In this document: positions 6,512-14,393 of the stretch, in pieces
Position numbering within the stretch: the stretch's first letter is position 1
Layout: each line of letters begins with the position of its first letter
Assembly (NCBI RefSeq): GCF_004349215.1
Contig: NZ_SMKU01000050.1
Coordinates: 1-37,962 of the forward strand
Length of the DNA stretch: 37,962 bases
Direction of reading: 5' to 3'
Origin: Actinomadura rubrisoli
GTDB taxonomy: Bacteria; Actinomycetota; Actinomycetes; Streptosporangiales; Streptosporangiaceae
Program-made: the position numbers and the translations under genes
The notes under the pieces: model-generated
What the model saw: only the letters and a program-made list of their open reading frames with translations
What the model was told of the DNA's origin: nothing
The model's database searches: none

Positions 6512-8593
6512 GTGAGCGCCGGACGGATACTGGCCGACCTGAGCGTCGCGCCGGCGATCTTGATTGTGTTCTGGTCGGCCGCGGCCCTGCCCCTTCTCCT
6601 CGCCGGGCAATTGCGTCCGGTACCCGCGATCGGGTTGTTCGCCGCCCTCGTCGGCGGGGCGGTGACCTGGGGAATCCGGCACCGGCGGAATGATCGTCCG
6701 GTGAAAGGGACGGGCACGGCACCGCGGGTCGCCGTCCCGTGGTGGTCACCGGCCGGCGTCGCGGCGGTCGCCGTGGCGTTCCTGGCCCTCCAGCTGCTCA
6801 TGTGCTCCGAGCAGATCATCGTCCGCCGGGATCCCGCCGCCTACATCCAGTTCGCCGGCTGGCTGAAAGGCCACGGAACGCTGCCGATCCCGCGCGACCT
6901 CGCCGCTTTCGGAGGCGGGGATCCAGCCCTGGATTTCGCCAGCCCCGGCTTCTTCGCCTACGACGGCGCCATTGTTCCGCAGTTCATGGTCGGGCTCCCC
7001 CTGCTGCTGACCGCCGGGGGCTGGATCGGCGGCATCCCGGGGATGCTCGTCGTCACGCCGATCCTGGGCGCCTGCGCCGTGCTGTCCTTCGGAGGTCTCG
7101 TCGCGCGGTTCGTCGGCCCGCGCTGGGCACCGGCCGGGGCGCTGCTGCTGGCGTGCACCCTTCCCATGATGTGGGCGTCGCGGTCGGCCTACAGCGAGAT
7201 ACCGGCGCTGGTGCTCCTGACCGGCGGGCTCGCCCTCCTGCACGACGCCTACCGGAGCGAGGGACGCGCCGCGCGTGTCAGGGCCTTCCTGGCGGGCGCG
7301 GCACTGGGCACGACCGTGCTCGTGCGCATCGACGGGCTCCGGGACGTGCTGCCCGTGGTCGTCTTCGCCGGTCTCCTGGCGGCGGCCGGCGCACCCCTCC
7401 CCGGTCCCGGCTCGCGCCGGCTCGGCGTCCCCCTGCTCGTCGGGCTGGGCCTCGGGGCCGGCGCGGGGCTGGCGGCGGGCTTCTCCCTGTCCCGCCCCTA
7501 CCTGTCCTACATCCGCGCCTCGCTGGAGCCGCTGCTGGTCATCACGGCGGGCGTGCTGGCCCTGACCACCGTGCTCGTGCTCGTCCTGCGGAGCCGGGGC
7601 GTCGAGCGGCGGGCGCGGAGCCTGGCCGGACGGCTGTCGCGGCGCCCCTGGCCGGAGGCGGCGGCGGGACTGGTGCTGCTCGTCTCGACCGGGCTCGCCG
7701 TGCGCCCGTACCTCCAGCAGGTCGAGCGGGTGCCCGGGACCGAGGAGGACAAGGCCACCGCCACCTACATCGAGTATCTCCAGAGGCTCTCGGGCCTGCC
7801 GGTGAACGGCACGCGGCAGTACTACGAGAACTCGCTGCACTGGGTCGCGTGGTACATCGGGATCCCGGCGCTGCTGGCCGCCGTCCTCGCCGCCGCGCTG
7901 CTGCTCCGCCGCCTGCTGCGCGGCCGGGACCGGGAATGGACCCTGCCCTTCGCGATGATCGCGTGGACGACGGCGACGACGCTGTGGCGGCCGGGCATCA
8001 CCCCCGACCAGCCGTGGGCGTCGCGCCGCCTGCTGCCCGTCGTGCTCCCCGGCCTGCTGCTCCTGGCGCTGTGGGGCGGGGCCTGGGCCGTCCGGCGGCT
8101 GCGCCGGCGCGGCCGGGACGAGGTGTTCCTCCGCCGGGCGTCGGTGACCGCCCTGGTGCTGGTCGTGGCCCCGAGCCTCGCGGTGGCGGCCCCGCTGGCC
8201 GTCTCCCCCACCGAGCGGGGATCGGTGGGGGCCGTGGACCGGCTCTGCGACCGGATCGGCGGGAACCGCACCGTCATTTTCGTCGAAGAGAACACCGGCA
8301 AGAGCCTCAGCCAGATCGTCCGGGGCACGTGCGGGCGCCCCGCGGCCAGGATGGCGCCCGGTGCGGCGCCGGACGACGTCCGGCGCGTCATGTCGAAGAT
8401 CCAGCGGGCCGGGCGGCGGCCGCTGGTCATCGGGGGCAAGCCGTCGGACGTCGCCGCCTACGGCCCCGCCGTCCAGGTGGTCGCCCTGCGGTTCCGGCAG
8501 GACCCCCACAGCCTCACCGCACCCCCCGGCCGCCCGTGGAACTACAGGTTCGACGTCTGGATGGCCGAGCCCCAGGGCCAGGCCGCGACCTAG
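6512..8593 (+). CDS. Large polytopic membrane protein, GT-C/ArnT-like glycosyltransferase candidate
   Basis: 693 residues from a GTG at 6512 that has GAGGAG 5 nt upstream; an in-frame ATG 21 nt earlier (6491) lacks a ribosome site. It has about 12 membrane helices. The first periplasmic loop carries R-R-D-P-A-A-Y-I-Q, resembling the DPxxY motif of Dol-P-Man or undecaprenyl-phosphate-sugar dependent GT-C transferases, and a second loop holds R-S-A-Y-S-E-I-P. The C-terminal 110 residues form a soluble domain. The role is probably transfer of a sugar to a cell-envelope acceptor, but no specific family is certain. It is divergent from the DUF2079 protein, which has the same general design. Its stop codon shares the tetranucleotide CTAG (8590-8593) with the stop of convergent ltp2. 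Confidence 0.75.
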   Translation: MSAGRILADLSVAPAILIVFWSAAALPLLLAGQLRPVPAIGLFAALVGGAVTWGIRHRRNDRPVKGTGTAPRVAVPWWSPAGVAAVAVAFLALQLLMCSEQIIVRRDPAAYIQFAGWLKGHGTLPIPRDLAAFGGGDPALDFASPGFFAYDGAIVPQFMVGLPLLLTAGGWIGGIPGMLVVTPILGACAVLSFGGLVARFVGPRWAPAGALLLACTLPMMWASRSAYSEIPALVLLTGGLALLHDAYRSEGRAARVRAFLAGAALGTTVLVRIDGLRDVLPVVVFAGLLAAAGAPLPGPGSRRLGVPLLVGLGLGAGAGLAAGFSLSRPYLSYIRASLEPLLVITAGVLALTTVLVLVLRSRGVERRARSLAGRLSRRPWPEAAAGLVLLVSTGLAVRPYLQQVERVPGTEEDKATATYIEYLQRLSGLPVNGTRQYYENSLHWVAWYIGIPALLAAVLAAALLLRRLLRGRDREWTLPFAMIAWTTATTLWRPGITPDQPWASRRLLPVVLPGLLLLALWGGAWAVRRLRRRGRDEVFLRRASVTALVLVVAPSLAVAAPLAVSPTERGSVGAVDRLCDRIGGNRTVIFVEENTGKSLSQIVRGTCGRPAARMAPGAAPDDVRRVMSKIQRAGRRPLVIGGKPSDVAAYGPAVQVVALRFRQDPHSLTAPPGRPWNYRFDVWMAEPQGQAAT

Positions 8594-9756
8594 CCGGCCC
8601 GACTGAGCATCAGGCCGCTCGTGGGGACGCCGGTGCCGGCGGTGACCAGGACGTTCTCCACGTCCGGCACCTGGTTGACCGAGGTGCGCCGGACCTGCCG
8701 GACGGCCTCGGCGATGCCGTTCATGCCGTGGATGTACGCCTCGCCCAGCTGACCCCCGTGGGGGTTGAGCGGGAGCCTGCCGCCGAGTTCGATGCCGCCG
8801 TCCCTGATGTAGTCCCTGGCCTCGCCGCGTCCACAGAAGCCCAGCTCCTCCAGCTGAACCAGGACGAACGGGGTGAAATGGTCGTAGAGGATGGCGGTCT
8901 GGACGTCGGCGGGGGTGAGGCCCGACTGCCGCCAGAGCGTGCCGCCGACGGTGCCCATGGCGGGCAGCGCGGCGAGGTCGCCGGTGTAGTAGCCGAACAT
9001 CATCATCTGGCCGGGACCGGTGCCCTGCGCGGCCGCGCTGATCACGGCGGGCGGGTGCGGGAGGTCGCGGGCGCGTTCGGCGGACGTCACGACGAGCGCG
9101 ACGCCGCCGTCGGACTCCTGGCAGCAGTCCAGCAGGTGCAGCGGGTCCACGATCCAGCGGGACGCCTGGTGCTCCTCCAGCGTGATGGGCCGCCCGTGGA
9201 ACCACGCCTTGGGGTTGGTCGCGGCGTGGCGCCGCATCGCGACCGCGACACGGCCGAAGTCCTCGCTGGTCGCGCCGTACTCGTGCATGTAGCGGCGGGC
9301 CTGCATCGCGACCCACGCCGCCGGGGTGGCGAAGCCGTAGGGCAGGTGCCAGGAGAACTCCAGGCCGGTCGAGTCGACGCGGCCCGGGTGGGTGGCCTGG
9401 CCGAACCGGTGCCCGGAGCGCTCGTTGAACGCGCGATAGCAGACGACCGCGTCCGCCTGGCCGGTGGCGACGGCCATCGCGGCGTGCGCGACCGTCCCGC
9501 AGGCCGCGCCGCCGCCGTAGTCGACGCGGGAGAAGAACCGCAGGGCCGGGATCCCCAGCTCGCGCTGGACGGCGATCTCCGCATTGGCGTCGGCGGTGTA
9601 GGTGGCGAGACCGTCCACGTCGGCGGGCTCCAGCCCGGCGTCCCGGATGGCCGCCAGGCAGGCTTCGGCGGCGAGCCGGAGTTCGGAGCGTCCCGACTCC
9701 TTGGAGAACTCGGTCGCGCCGATGCCGACGATCGCGGCCTTACCCGACAGGCTCAT
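8590..9756 (-). CDS. ltp2: Ltp2-like thiolase-fold aldolase for steroid side-chain cleavage
   Basis: 388 residues of the SCP-x/lipid-transfer-protein thiolase family, matching the length of mycobacterial Ltp2. In steroid catabolism Ltp2 with the DUF35 domain of ChsH2 catalyses retro-aldol cleavage of the 17-hydroxy-3-oxo-4-pregnene-20-carboxyl-CoA type thioester to a 17-ketosteroid and propionyl-CoA. Tyrosines Y291 (LYDHFTPF) and Y341 (GEAYIHG) lie where the characterised actinobacterial Ltp2 is reported to have its catalytic tyrosines. C86 (GGGAACGTVAHA) is at the thiolase nucleophile position. It is last in the operon, and its ATG overlaps the stop of the ChsH fusion (ATGA), which would help assembly of the Ltp2-DUF35 complex. 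A general beta-ketothiolase is less likely given the neighbours. Confidence 0.9.
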   Translation of the reverse strand: MSLSGKAAIVGIGATEFSKESGRSELRLAAEACLAAIRDAGLEPADVDGLATYTADANAEIAVQRELGIPALRFFSRVDYGGGAACGTVAHAAMAVATGQADAVVCYRAFNERSGHRFGQATHPGRVDSTGLEFSWHLPYGFATPAAWVAMQARRYMHEYGATSEDFGRVAVAMRRHAATNPKAWFHGRPITLEEHQASRWIVDPLHLLDCCQESDGGVALVVTSAERARDLPHPPAVISAAAQGTGPGQMMMFGYYTGDLAALPAMGTVGGTLWRQSGLTPADVQTAILYDHFTPFVLVQLEELGFCGRGEARDYIRDGGIELGGRLPLNPHGGQLGEAYIHGMNGIAEAVRQVRRTSVNQVPDVENVLVTAGTGVPTSGLMLSRAG

Positions 9757-11051
9757 CGGTCCCTACTTCCTGGGGCAGTGCTCAGCCGGACGGTCGCGGT
9801 GACGTGGTCGCCGAGGCTGACCGTGCCGCGCACTTCGAGCGTGCGGTCGTCCAGGCGCTCGCCGGTGAGGGCGAGGGTGTCGCCCGCGTAGGCGGGCGCG
9901 CCGAGACGGAGCCTGATGCTCGCCAGCTCGGCGCCCGGCACGGTCTCCAGGACGTACCGCTGGACGAGGCCGATGCTCGTCAGGATGTTGATGAAGATGT
10001 CCTTGGACCCCTGCGCGCGGGCGAGTCCCGGATCGTGGTGGACGGGAGTGAAGTCGCGCGTGGCGAGCGCCGTCGCGATGACGAACGTCGGGGTCAGCTC
10101 GACGCGCAGCGCCCCCTCCGGCTCCCCCGGCTCCTCGGGGGGCTCTTCCGGGGACGGCGCGTCTGCCGGGGTCCACTGCGGGAGGGTCAGCTCGTCGTCC
10201 ATGCGCTCGAACGTCAGCCGGACGGGCATGCCGATCCTCACGTCCTCGGGCGGGCAGCCGTTGACGTTCCCGACGATCCGGACACCCTCCTCCAGCTCGA
10301 CGACCGCGACCACGTACGGCGGCGTCCGGCCGGGGACGGGCGGGTGGTGGTGCACGACGTAGCTGTGGACCTCGCCGCGCCCGCTCGCGACCACGTGGTC
10401 GCGGCGGACGGAGTTGCAGGACGGGCACATCGGGCCGGGCGGATGGCGGAGCGTCCCGCAGTCGGCGCAGCGCTGGACGCGCAGCTCGCCGGCGTTCACG
10501 CCGTCCCAGAAGAACGCGGTGTCGGCGCCGACCGCGGGCCGCAGCGGGTACGCGCCGCCCTTGGCCGCCGGCATCCTCGGCCGCTTGACCGGCTTGAACT
10601 TCAGGACGCGGAACAGCATCTCCGCGACGCGCCGATCGCTCTTGTCGTACCAGGTCTGGTACCAGGTGACGAAGTAGCCCTCGCCCATCGCGGTCTTCTT
10701 CGGGCCCGCGACGCCGCCGAACCGCATGGTCGAGCGCAGCCGCTCGCCGACCTTCACGTACCGGTCGTAGGTCTGCTCGCAGTTGGTGGCGACGACGCCG
10801 GTGTAGCCGGAGTCGTCGAGCAGCCGCAGCGGCTCGTCCGCCGCGCCCCGCGCCCGGCCCGCGGCGAGGCCGGGCATCGACCACACCTGGATCATGGCGG
10901 GCGGCGCGACGCCGTCCCAGGTCCCGGTGTCGCCGAGCGCCTGCGTCCAGTTGCGGATCATGGCGGCGTTCACCGGGTCCGGGCAGGGCGGCGCGGGCTG
11001 CTCGCCGTCGGCGGCCAGCCGTCCGGCGAGCGCGGTCAGTTCGTCGTGCAC
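9753..11051 (-). CDS. chsH2-chsH1: Fused ChsH2-ChsH1 steroid enoyl-CoA hydratase with DUF35 domain
   Basis: 432 residues with three parts. Residues 1-165 are a MaoC-like hotdog domain as in ChsH2. Residues 178-295 are the DUF35 rubredoxin-type zinc ribbon (C195-x-x-C198, C209-x-x-C212) plus OB fold, the partner of Ltp2. Residues 318-432 match ChsH1, including P-T-F-V-I-A-T-A-L-A-T-R-D and Q-G-S-K-D-I-F-I-N-I-L-T, with hydratase motif D333-F-T-P-V-H338. A Pro/Glu-rich linker (296-315) joins the last two. In Mycobacterium tuberculosis these are two separate genes. The product should hydrate the pregnenoyl-CoA intermediate and hand it to Ltp2. Start GTG at 11051 has AGAGGA upstream. A 46-bp gap separates it from chsE2. 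Confidence 0.9.
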   Translation of the reverse strand: MHDELTALAGRLAADGEQPAPPCPDPVNAAMIRNWTQALGDTGTWDGVAPPAMIQVWSMPGLAAGRARGAADEPLRLLDDSGYTGVVATNCEQTYDRYVKVGERLRSTMRFGGVAGPKKTAMGEGYFVTWYQTWYDKSDRRVAEMLFRVLKFKPVKRPRMPAAKGGAYPLRPAVGADTAFFWDGVNAGELRVQRCADCGTLRHPPGPMCPSCNSVRRDHVVASGRGEVHSYVVHHHPPVPGRTPPYVVAVVELEEGVRIVGNVNGCPPEDVRIGMPVRLTFERMDDELTLPQWTPADAPSPEEPPEEPGEPEGALRVELTPTFVIATALATRDFTPVHHDPGLARAQGSKDIFINILTSIGLVQRYVLETVPGAELASIRLRLGAPAYAGDTLALTGERLDDRTLEVRGTVSLGDHVTATVRLSTAPGSRDR

Positions 11052-11097
11052 GGGGGTCCTCTCGTTCTCGGCGCGGGGCCGCTCGGCGCGGGGCCGG

Positions 11098-12270
11098 TCA
11101 GCGCGGGGCGCGGGGCAGGCCGAGGCCGATCATCGCGATCAGCTCGCGCTGGATCTCGTTGACGCCGCCGCCGAAGGTCAGCACCACCGCGCCCTTCACG
11201 CCGTGGTCGAGGACCTCGATGAACTCGGCGGTCGCCGGGTCGCCGGGGTCGCCGTAGCGGGCGAGGACGTCGCCGACGATCCGGCCCACGTCCTGCATCC
11301 GCTCCGAGCCGTAGATCTTGGTGGCGGAGGCGTCGGCGGCGCCGAGCCAGCCGAGGTCCTGGTTCGCCGCGACCTGCCAGTTGAGGAACTCGTTGACGCG
11401 CAGGTAGGCGTAGACCCGGGCGACGGCGCGGCGGACGGCGGGCTCGCCGATCAGCGGGCGCCCGTCCCGTCCGGCGGCGGTGCGGGCCCAGCGCTCGAAC
11501 CGGTCGTAGGTGTGGCCGATGTTGCCGGCCGGGCCGAGCGTGACCCGCTCGTGGTTGAGCTGGTTGACGATGAGGTCCCAGCCCTTGTTCTCCTCGCCGA
11601 TCAGCATGTCCGCCGGGACGCGGACGTCCTGGTAGTAGGTGGAGTTGGTGTGGTGGCGGCCGTCCATCGTCATGATCGGCGTCCAGGAGAAGCCCGGGTC
11701 GGCGCAGTCGACGATGAGCATCGAGATGCCCTTGTGCTTCCTGGCGGACGGGTCGGTGCGGGCGGCGAGCCAGATGTGGTCGGAGTAGTGCGCACCCGAG
11801 GTGAAGATCTTCTGGCCGTTCACCACGTAGTGGTCGCCGTCCTTGACCGCGGTGGTGCGCAGGGACGCGAGGTCGGTGCCCGCGCCGGGCTCGCTGTAGC
11901 CGATCGCGAAGTGGCACTCGCCCGCGAGGATCTTCGGCAGGAAGCGCTCCTTCTGCGCGTCCGTCCCGTACTGCAGGATCGTCGGCGCGACGGAGTTCAG
12001 CGTGATGATGGGGTAGGGGACCTCGGCGCGGGCGATCTCGTTGGCGAAGATCTGCTGCTCCATCGGGCCGTAGCCGCGGCCGCCGTACTCCTTGGGCAGC
12101 GCGACGCCGAGCATCCCGTCGCGGCCGAGCCGCTTGCAGTGCTCCATGTAGGACGTGCCGAACGGGTCGTCCGCGATGGCGGCCCGCTGCCCGGCGTCCA
12201 GGCAGCCCTGGAAGTACTCGCGCAGTTCGATGCGGAGCTTCTTCTGCTCGCCGGTCAGGTCGATGAACAT
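11098..12270 (-). CDS. chsE2: ChsE2-like (FadE29) steroid acyl-CoA dehydrogenase subunit
   Basis: 390 residues, full length for an acyl-CoA dehydrogenase. Conserved blocks match mycobacterial FadE29 closely: MFIDLTGEQKKL at the N-terminus, GECHFAIGYSEPGAGTDLASL (about 117-137), NGQKIFTSGAH, KHKGISMLIVD, and GGGVNEIQRELIAMIGLGLPR at the C-terminus. With ChsE1 it should form an alpha2beta2 flavoprotein that dehydrogenates the three-carbon steroid side chain of 3-oxo-4-pregnene-20-carboxyl-CoA. The start codon overlaps the chsE1 stop by one base (TGATG) with AGGAGA just upstream, so the subunits are translationally coupled. Confidence 0.92.
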   Translation of the reverse strand: MFIDLTGEQKKLRIELREYFQGCLDAGQRAAIADDPFGTSYMEHCKRLGRDGMLGVALPKEYGGRGYGPMEQQIFANEIARAEVPYPIITLNSVAPTILQYGTDAQKERFLPKILAGECHFAIGYSEPGAGTDLASLRTTAVKDGDHYVVNGQKIFTSGAHYSDHIWLAARTDPSARKHKGISMLIVDCADPGFSWTPIMTMDGRHHTNSTYYQDVRVPADMLIGEENKGWDLIVNQLNHERVTLGPAGNIGHTYDRFERWARTAAGRDGRPLIGEPAVRRAVARVYAYLRVNEFLNWQVAANQDLGWLGAADASATKIYGSERMQDVGRIVGDVLARYGDPGDPATAEFIEVLDHGVKGAVVLTFGGGVNEIQRELIAMIGLGLPRAPR

Positions 12271-13376
12271 CAGGTCTCCTGTGCGACGAGGGCGCCGAGG
12301 GCGTCGAGCCGGTCTTCCGCACCGCCGAGCAGGTGCCCGCAGTGCTTGGCCCAGGCGAAGTAGCGGTGCAGCGGGTAGGTGACGTCCAGGCCGATGCCGC
12401 CGTGCAGGTGCTGGCAGGTGTACAGGGCCTCCACGACGGGGCCGCAGGCGTTGTAAGCGGCGATGGTGAGGACCTCGTCGACGTCGTCCGCGCCCTCGGC
12501 GAGGCGCCACACGCCCGCCCAGACCGCCACGTCCAGCGCGCGCTTGGCGATGTAGACGTCGCCGATCTGCATCGTGACGGCCTGGAACTGCGCGAGGGCC
12601 CGCCCGAACTGCTCGCGCGTCTTGACGTACTCGGTGGTCAGCTCCAGCGCGCCCTCGATGACGCCGGACGACAGGGCGACGGCGCCCGCGACGGCCGAGC
12701 GGCGCAGGGTGTCCCAGGCGGCGCCGTCCGCGGCGCCGCCGAGCAGCGCGTCCGGGCCGACCCGGACGCCGTCGAGCGCGATCCGCGACAGCGGCTCGGT
12801 GGTCGCGGACGGCTGCGGCGTGATAGCCACCGCGCCGGGCTCGACGAGGAAGACCCCGGTCCCGGCGCCCTCCACCCGGGCCGGGACGAGGATCGCGGAC
12901 GCCTCCCGCGCGTACGGGACGAACGTCTTCACCCCGTCCAGGATGTGGCCGTCCCCGTCCGGGCGGGCGGTCGCGGCGATCTCCCCGGCCGGTCCGACCT
13001 CGCGGTAGGCGCCGGTCAGGACGGTCTCGCCCTCGGTCAGCGGCCCCAGCAGCGCGCGCTGGCCGGCGGTGCCGTGCCGTCCGATGGGGACGGCCGCCAG
13101 CGCCAGCGACGCGTGCAGCGGGACGGGCGCGACATGCGCGCCGGCCTCCCGCAGGATCACCGCCAGCTCGACCGGGCCGAGTCCCGCGCCGCCCGCCTCC
13201 TCGGGCAGCACCGCCCCGAGCAGCCCGGACCGCGCCAGGGCCTTCCAGGTGGCGCCGTCGTAGGCCGCGCCGCCGCCCTCGAACGCCTCCAGGCGCTCCC
13301 GCGCGGCCTCGCGCGCGAGCAGCCCGGCGGCGAGCCCCTTGAGCTCCCGCTGGGTCTCGTCGAGGTTGAAGTCCAC
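12270..13376 (-). CDS. chsE1: ChsE1-like (FadE28) steroid acyl-CoA dehydrogenase subunit
   Basis: 368 residues with a divergent acyl-CoA dehydrogenase fold. The C-terminal FAD-domain block TREQFGRALAQFQAVTMQIG and the LHGGIGLDVTYPLHRYF block are clear, while the N-terminal and middle parts are less conserved, as in ChsE1 subunits. In steroid-degrading alpha2beta2 dehydrogenases only one of the two subunits supplies the catalytic glutamate. The gene order chsE1-chsE2-chsH2-chsH1-ltp2 is that of the mycobacterial igr operon, which supports the assignment more than this sequence alone. Start GTG at 13376; GGGAG lies about 8 nt upstream. It is first in the operon, about 100 bp from the KstR-like operator. 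Confidence 0.88.
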   Translation of the reverse strand: MDFNLDETQRELKGLAAGLLAREAARERLEAFEGGGAAYDGATWKALARSGLLGAVLPEEAGGAGLGPVELAVILREAGAHVAPVPLHASLALAAVPIGRHGTAGQRALLGPLTEGETVLTGAYREVGPAGEIAATARPDGDGHILDGVKTFVPYAREASAILVPARVEGAGTGVFLVEPGAVAITPQPSATTEPLSRIALDGVRVGPDALLGGAADGAAWDTLRRSAVAGAVALSSGVIEGALELTTEYVKTREQFGRALAQFQAVTMQIGDVYIAKRALDVAVWAGVWRLAEGADDVDEVLTIAAYNACGPVVEALYTCQHLHGGIGLDVTYPLHRYFAWAKHCGHLLGGAEDRLDALGALVAQET

Positions 13377-13476
13377 TCATCCGCTCCCTTCGATCAGACG
13401 CAGGCGGACGCGCGACCCCGCTACGCTCACAGGGCCCACCTCCCGGCCGGACCGGCTTCGGATCCCCACGGCGAAA

Positions 13477-13496
13477 AACTAGAACAGATTCTAGTT
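13477..13496. promoter_or_regulatory. KstR-type operator upstream of the igr-like operon
   Basis: AACTAGAACAGATTCTAGTT is a perfect 8-bp inverted repeat around a 4-nt centre. Its core TAGAACAGATTCTA differs from the KstR consensus TAGAACNNGTTCTA at one base. On the minus strand it contains TAGAAT (13493-13488), a good -10 hexamer for the chsE1 operon, so a bound repressor would occlude the promoter. KstR is the TetR repressor of cholesterol catabolism, released by a steroid-CoA ligand. Confidence 0.85.
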
Positions 13497-13605
13497 CGTG
13501 TCCAGGGCCGTGATCAGCGGAGTTCGCACCCGGATTCGCCTCGTATGTCAGGGCGAGAAGGCCGAAACTCCGGCGGCGGCGCCGGGACCGGCATCGGGCG
13601 ATCAG

Positions 13606-13634
13606 ATAACACGTTCTCGCGCGGGCTGTACCCT
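13606..13634 (+). promoter_or_regulatory. Candidate kstR promoter with weak second KstR half-site pair
   Basis: ATAACA (13606-13611) and TACCCT (13629-13634) are 17 nt apart, upstream of the TetR gene. The -35 box overlaps AACACGTT (13608-13615), which has the AACNNGTT core of the KstR motif but lacks the conserved outer bases. This could give autorepression. The rest of the 309-bp spacer (13377-13685) shows no gene. Confidence 0.35.
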
Positions 13635-13685
13635 GGGGGCGCAGCCAGATGAGCGAGGCGGGCGGCGGCGCCCGTCCATGGGGGG

Positions 13686-14306
13686 ATGACGACCGTGACC
13701 GCAGAGCCGACAGTGACCGAGGACGAGACCCCCGGTCAGAGCGCGCGCTCCCGCAGCCAGCACCAGCGGCGCAGGCGCATCGTCCAGGCGGCCGCCGCGC
13801 TGGCGTCGCGGGGCGGCGTCGAGGCGATGCAGATGCGCACCGTCGCCGAGCGGGCCGGGGTGGCGCTCGGCACCCTCTACCGGTACTTCCCCTCGAAGAT
13901 GGACCTGGTCGTCGCCGTGGTCAGCGAGGAGCTCGACCTGCTGGAGAACAGCATCGAGCGCCGCCCGCCGCGCGCGGGCGCCTCACCGCAGCGGGCGGTC
14001 GAGGTGCTGATGCGCGCCACGCGCGGGCTGATGCGCGAGCCCGAGCTGGCCGAGGCGCTGATCCGGTCGCTGCTGCTGTCGGACGTCAAGACCGACTTCG
14101 GCGACCGGATGACCGGGCTGCTGCTGCGCGCCGCGGTCGGGCCCGCCGGCGACGTCCCCGCGGGCGACCCGCGCCGCACCGTGGCCAGGGCGCTGACCAG
14201 CGTTTGGACGATGGAGATGATCGAGATGCTGCGCGGCCACGCGAGCGCCGAGGAGATCCAGGCCCGGCTGGAGATCTCCGCCGCCCGCCTCCTCACCGAC
14301 TTCTGA
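13686..14306 (+). CDS. kstR: KstR-like TetR repressor of steroid catabolism
   Basis: 206 residues. The HTH (about 28-73) reads RRRRIVQAAAALASRGG and then AMQMRTVAERAGVALGTLYRYFPSK, which is the KstR pattern (mycobacterial KstR has QMRAVADRADVAVGTLYRYFPSK). The C-terminal ligand domain is all-helical and keeps the KstR-like stretches RALTSVWTMEMIEMLRGHASAEEI and RLEISAARLLTDF. It is divergent from the igr-like operon with a near-perfect KstR operator between, so it should repress that operon until a steroid-CoA intermediate binds. The GGGGGG just before the ATG may serve as ribosome site. Another steroid TetR such as KstR2 is possible but its operator differs. Confidence 0.85.
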   Translation: MTTVTAEPTVTEDETPGQSARSRSQHQRRRRIVQAAAALASRGGVEAMQMRTVAERAGVALGTLYRYFPSKMDLVVAVVSEELDLLENSIERRPPRAGASPQRAVEVLMRATRGLMREPELAEALIRSLLLSDVKTDFGDRMTGLLLRAAVGPAGDVPAGDPRRTVARALTSVWTMEMIEMLRGHASAEEIQARLEISAARLLTDF

Positions 14307-14335
14307 CCGCCCACAGGTCCCCGGACGCACGAGGA

Positions 14336-14360
14336 AGCGGCCGGGACGGGCCCGGCCGCT
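14336..14360. terminator. Hairpin terminator between convergent genes
   Basis: A perfect 10-bp stem, AGCGGCCGGG (14336-14345) with CCCGGCCGCT (14351-14360), and a 5-nt loop. It is placed 30 bp after the kstR-like stop and about 34 bp after the stop of the convergent CU044_5270-type gene. Confidence 0.75.
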
Positions 14361-14393
14361 CCCTCGCTCCGCCGGTCCGGAGCGCGTCACCTG

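Noticed and set aside
6739..9891. Very long open frame across two genes on the plus strand
   Set aside because: It runs antisense to ltp2 and out of frame through the membrane protein, and its translation is Arg/Ala/Gly-rich without any domain. Such frames are expected in GC-rich DNA. The same applies to long frames antisense to the purine operon at 20618-23248.
11052..11097. GGCGCGGGGCCG direct repeats between chsE2 and the ChsH fusion
   Set aside because: Two short GC-rich copies in a 46-bp gap fit chance in this composition, and there is no stem strong enough for a terminator.
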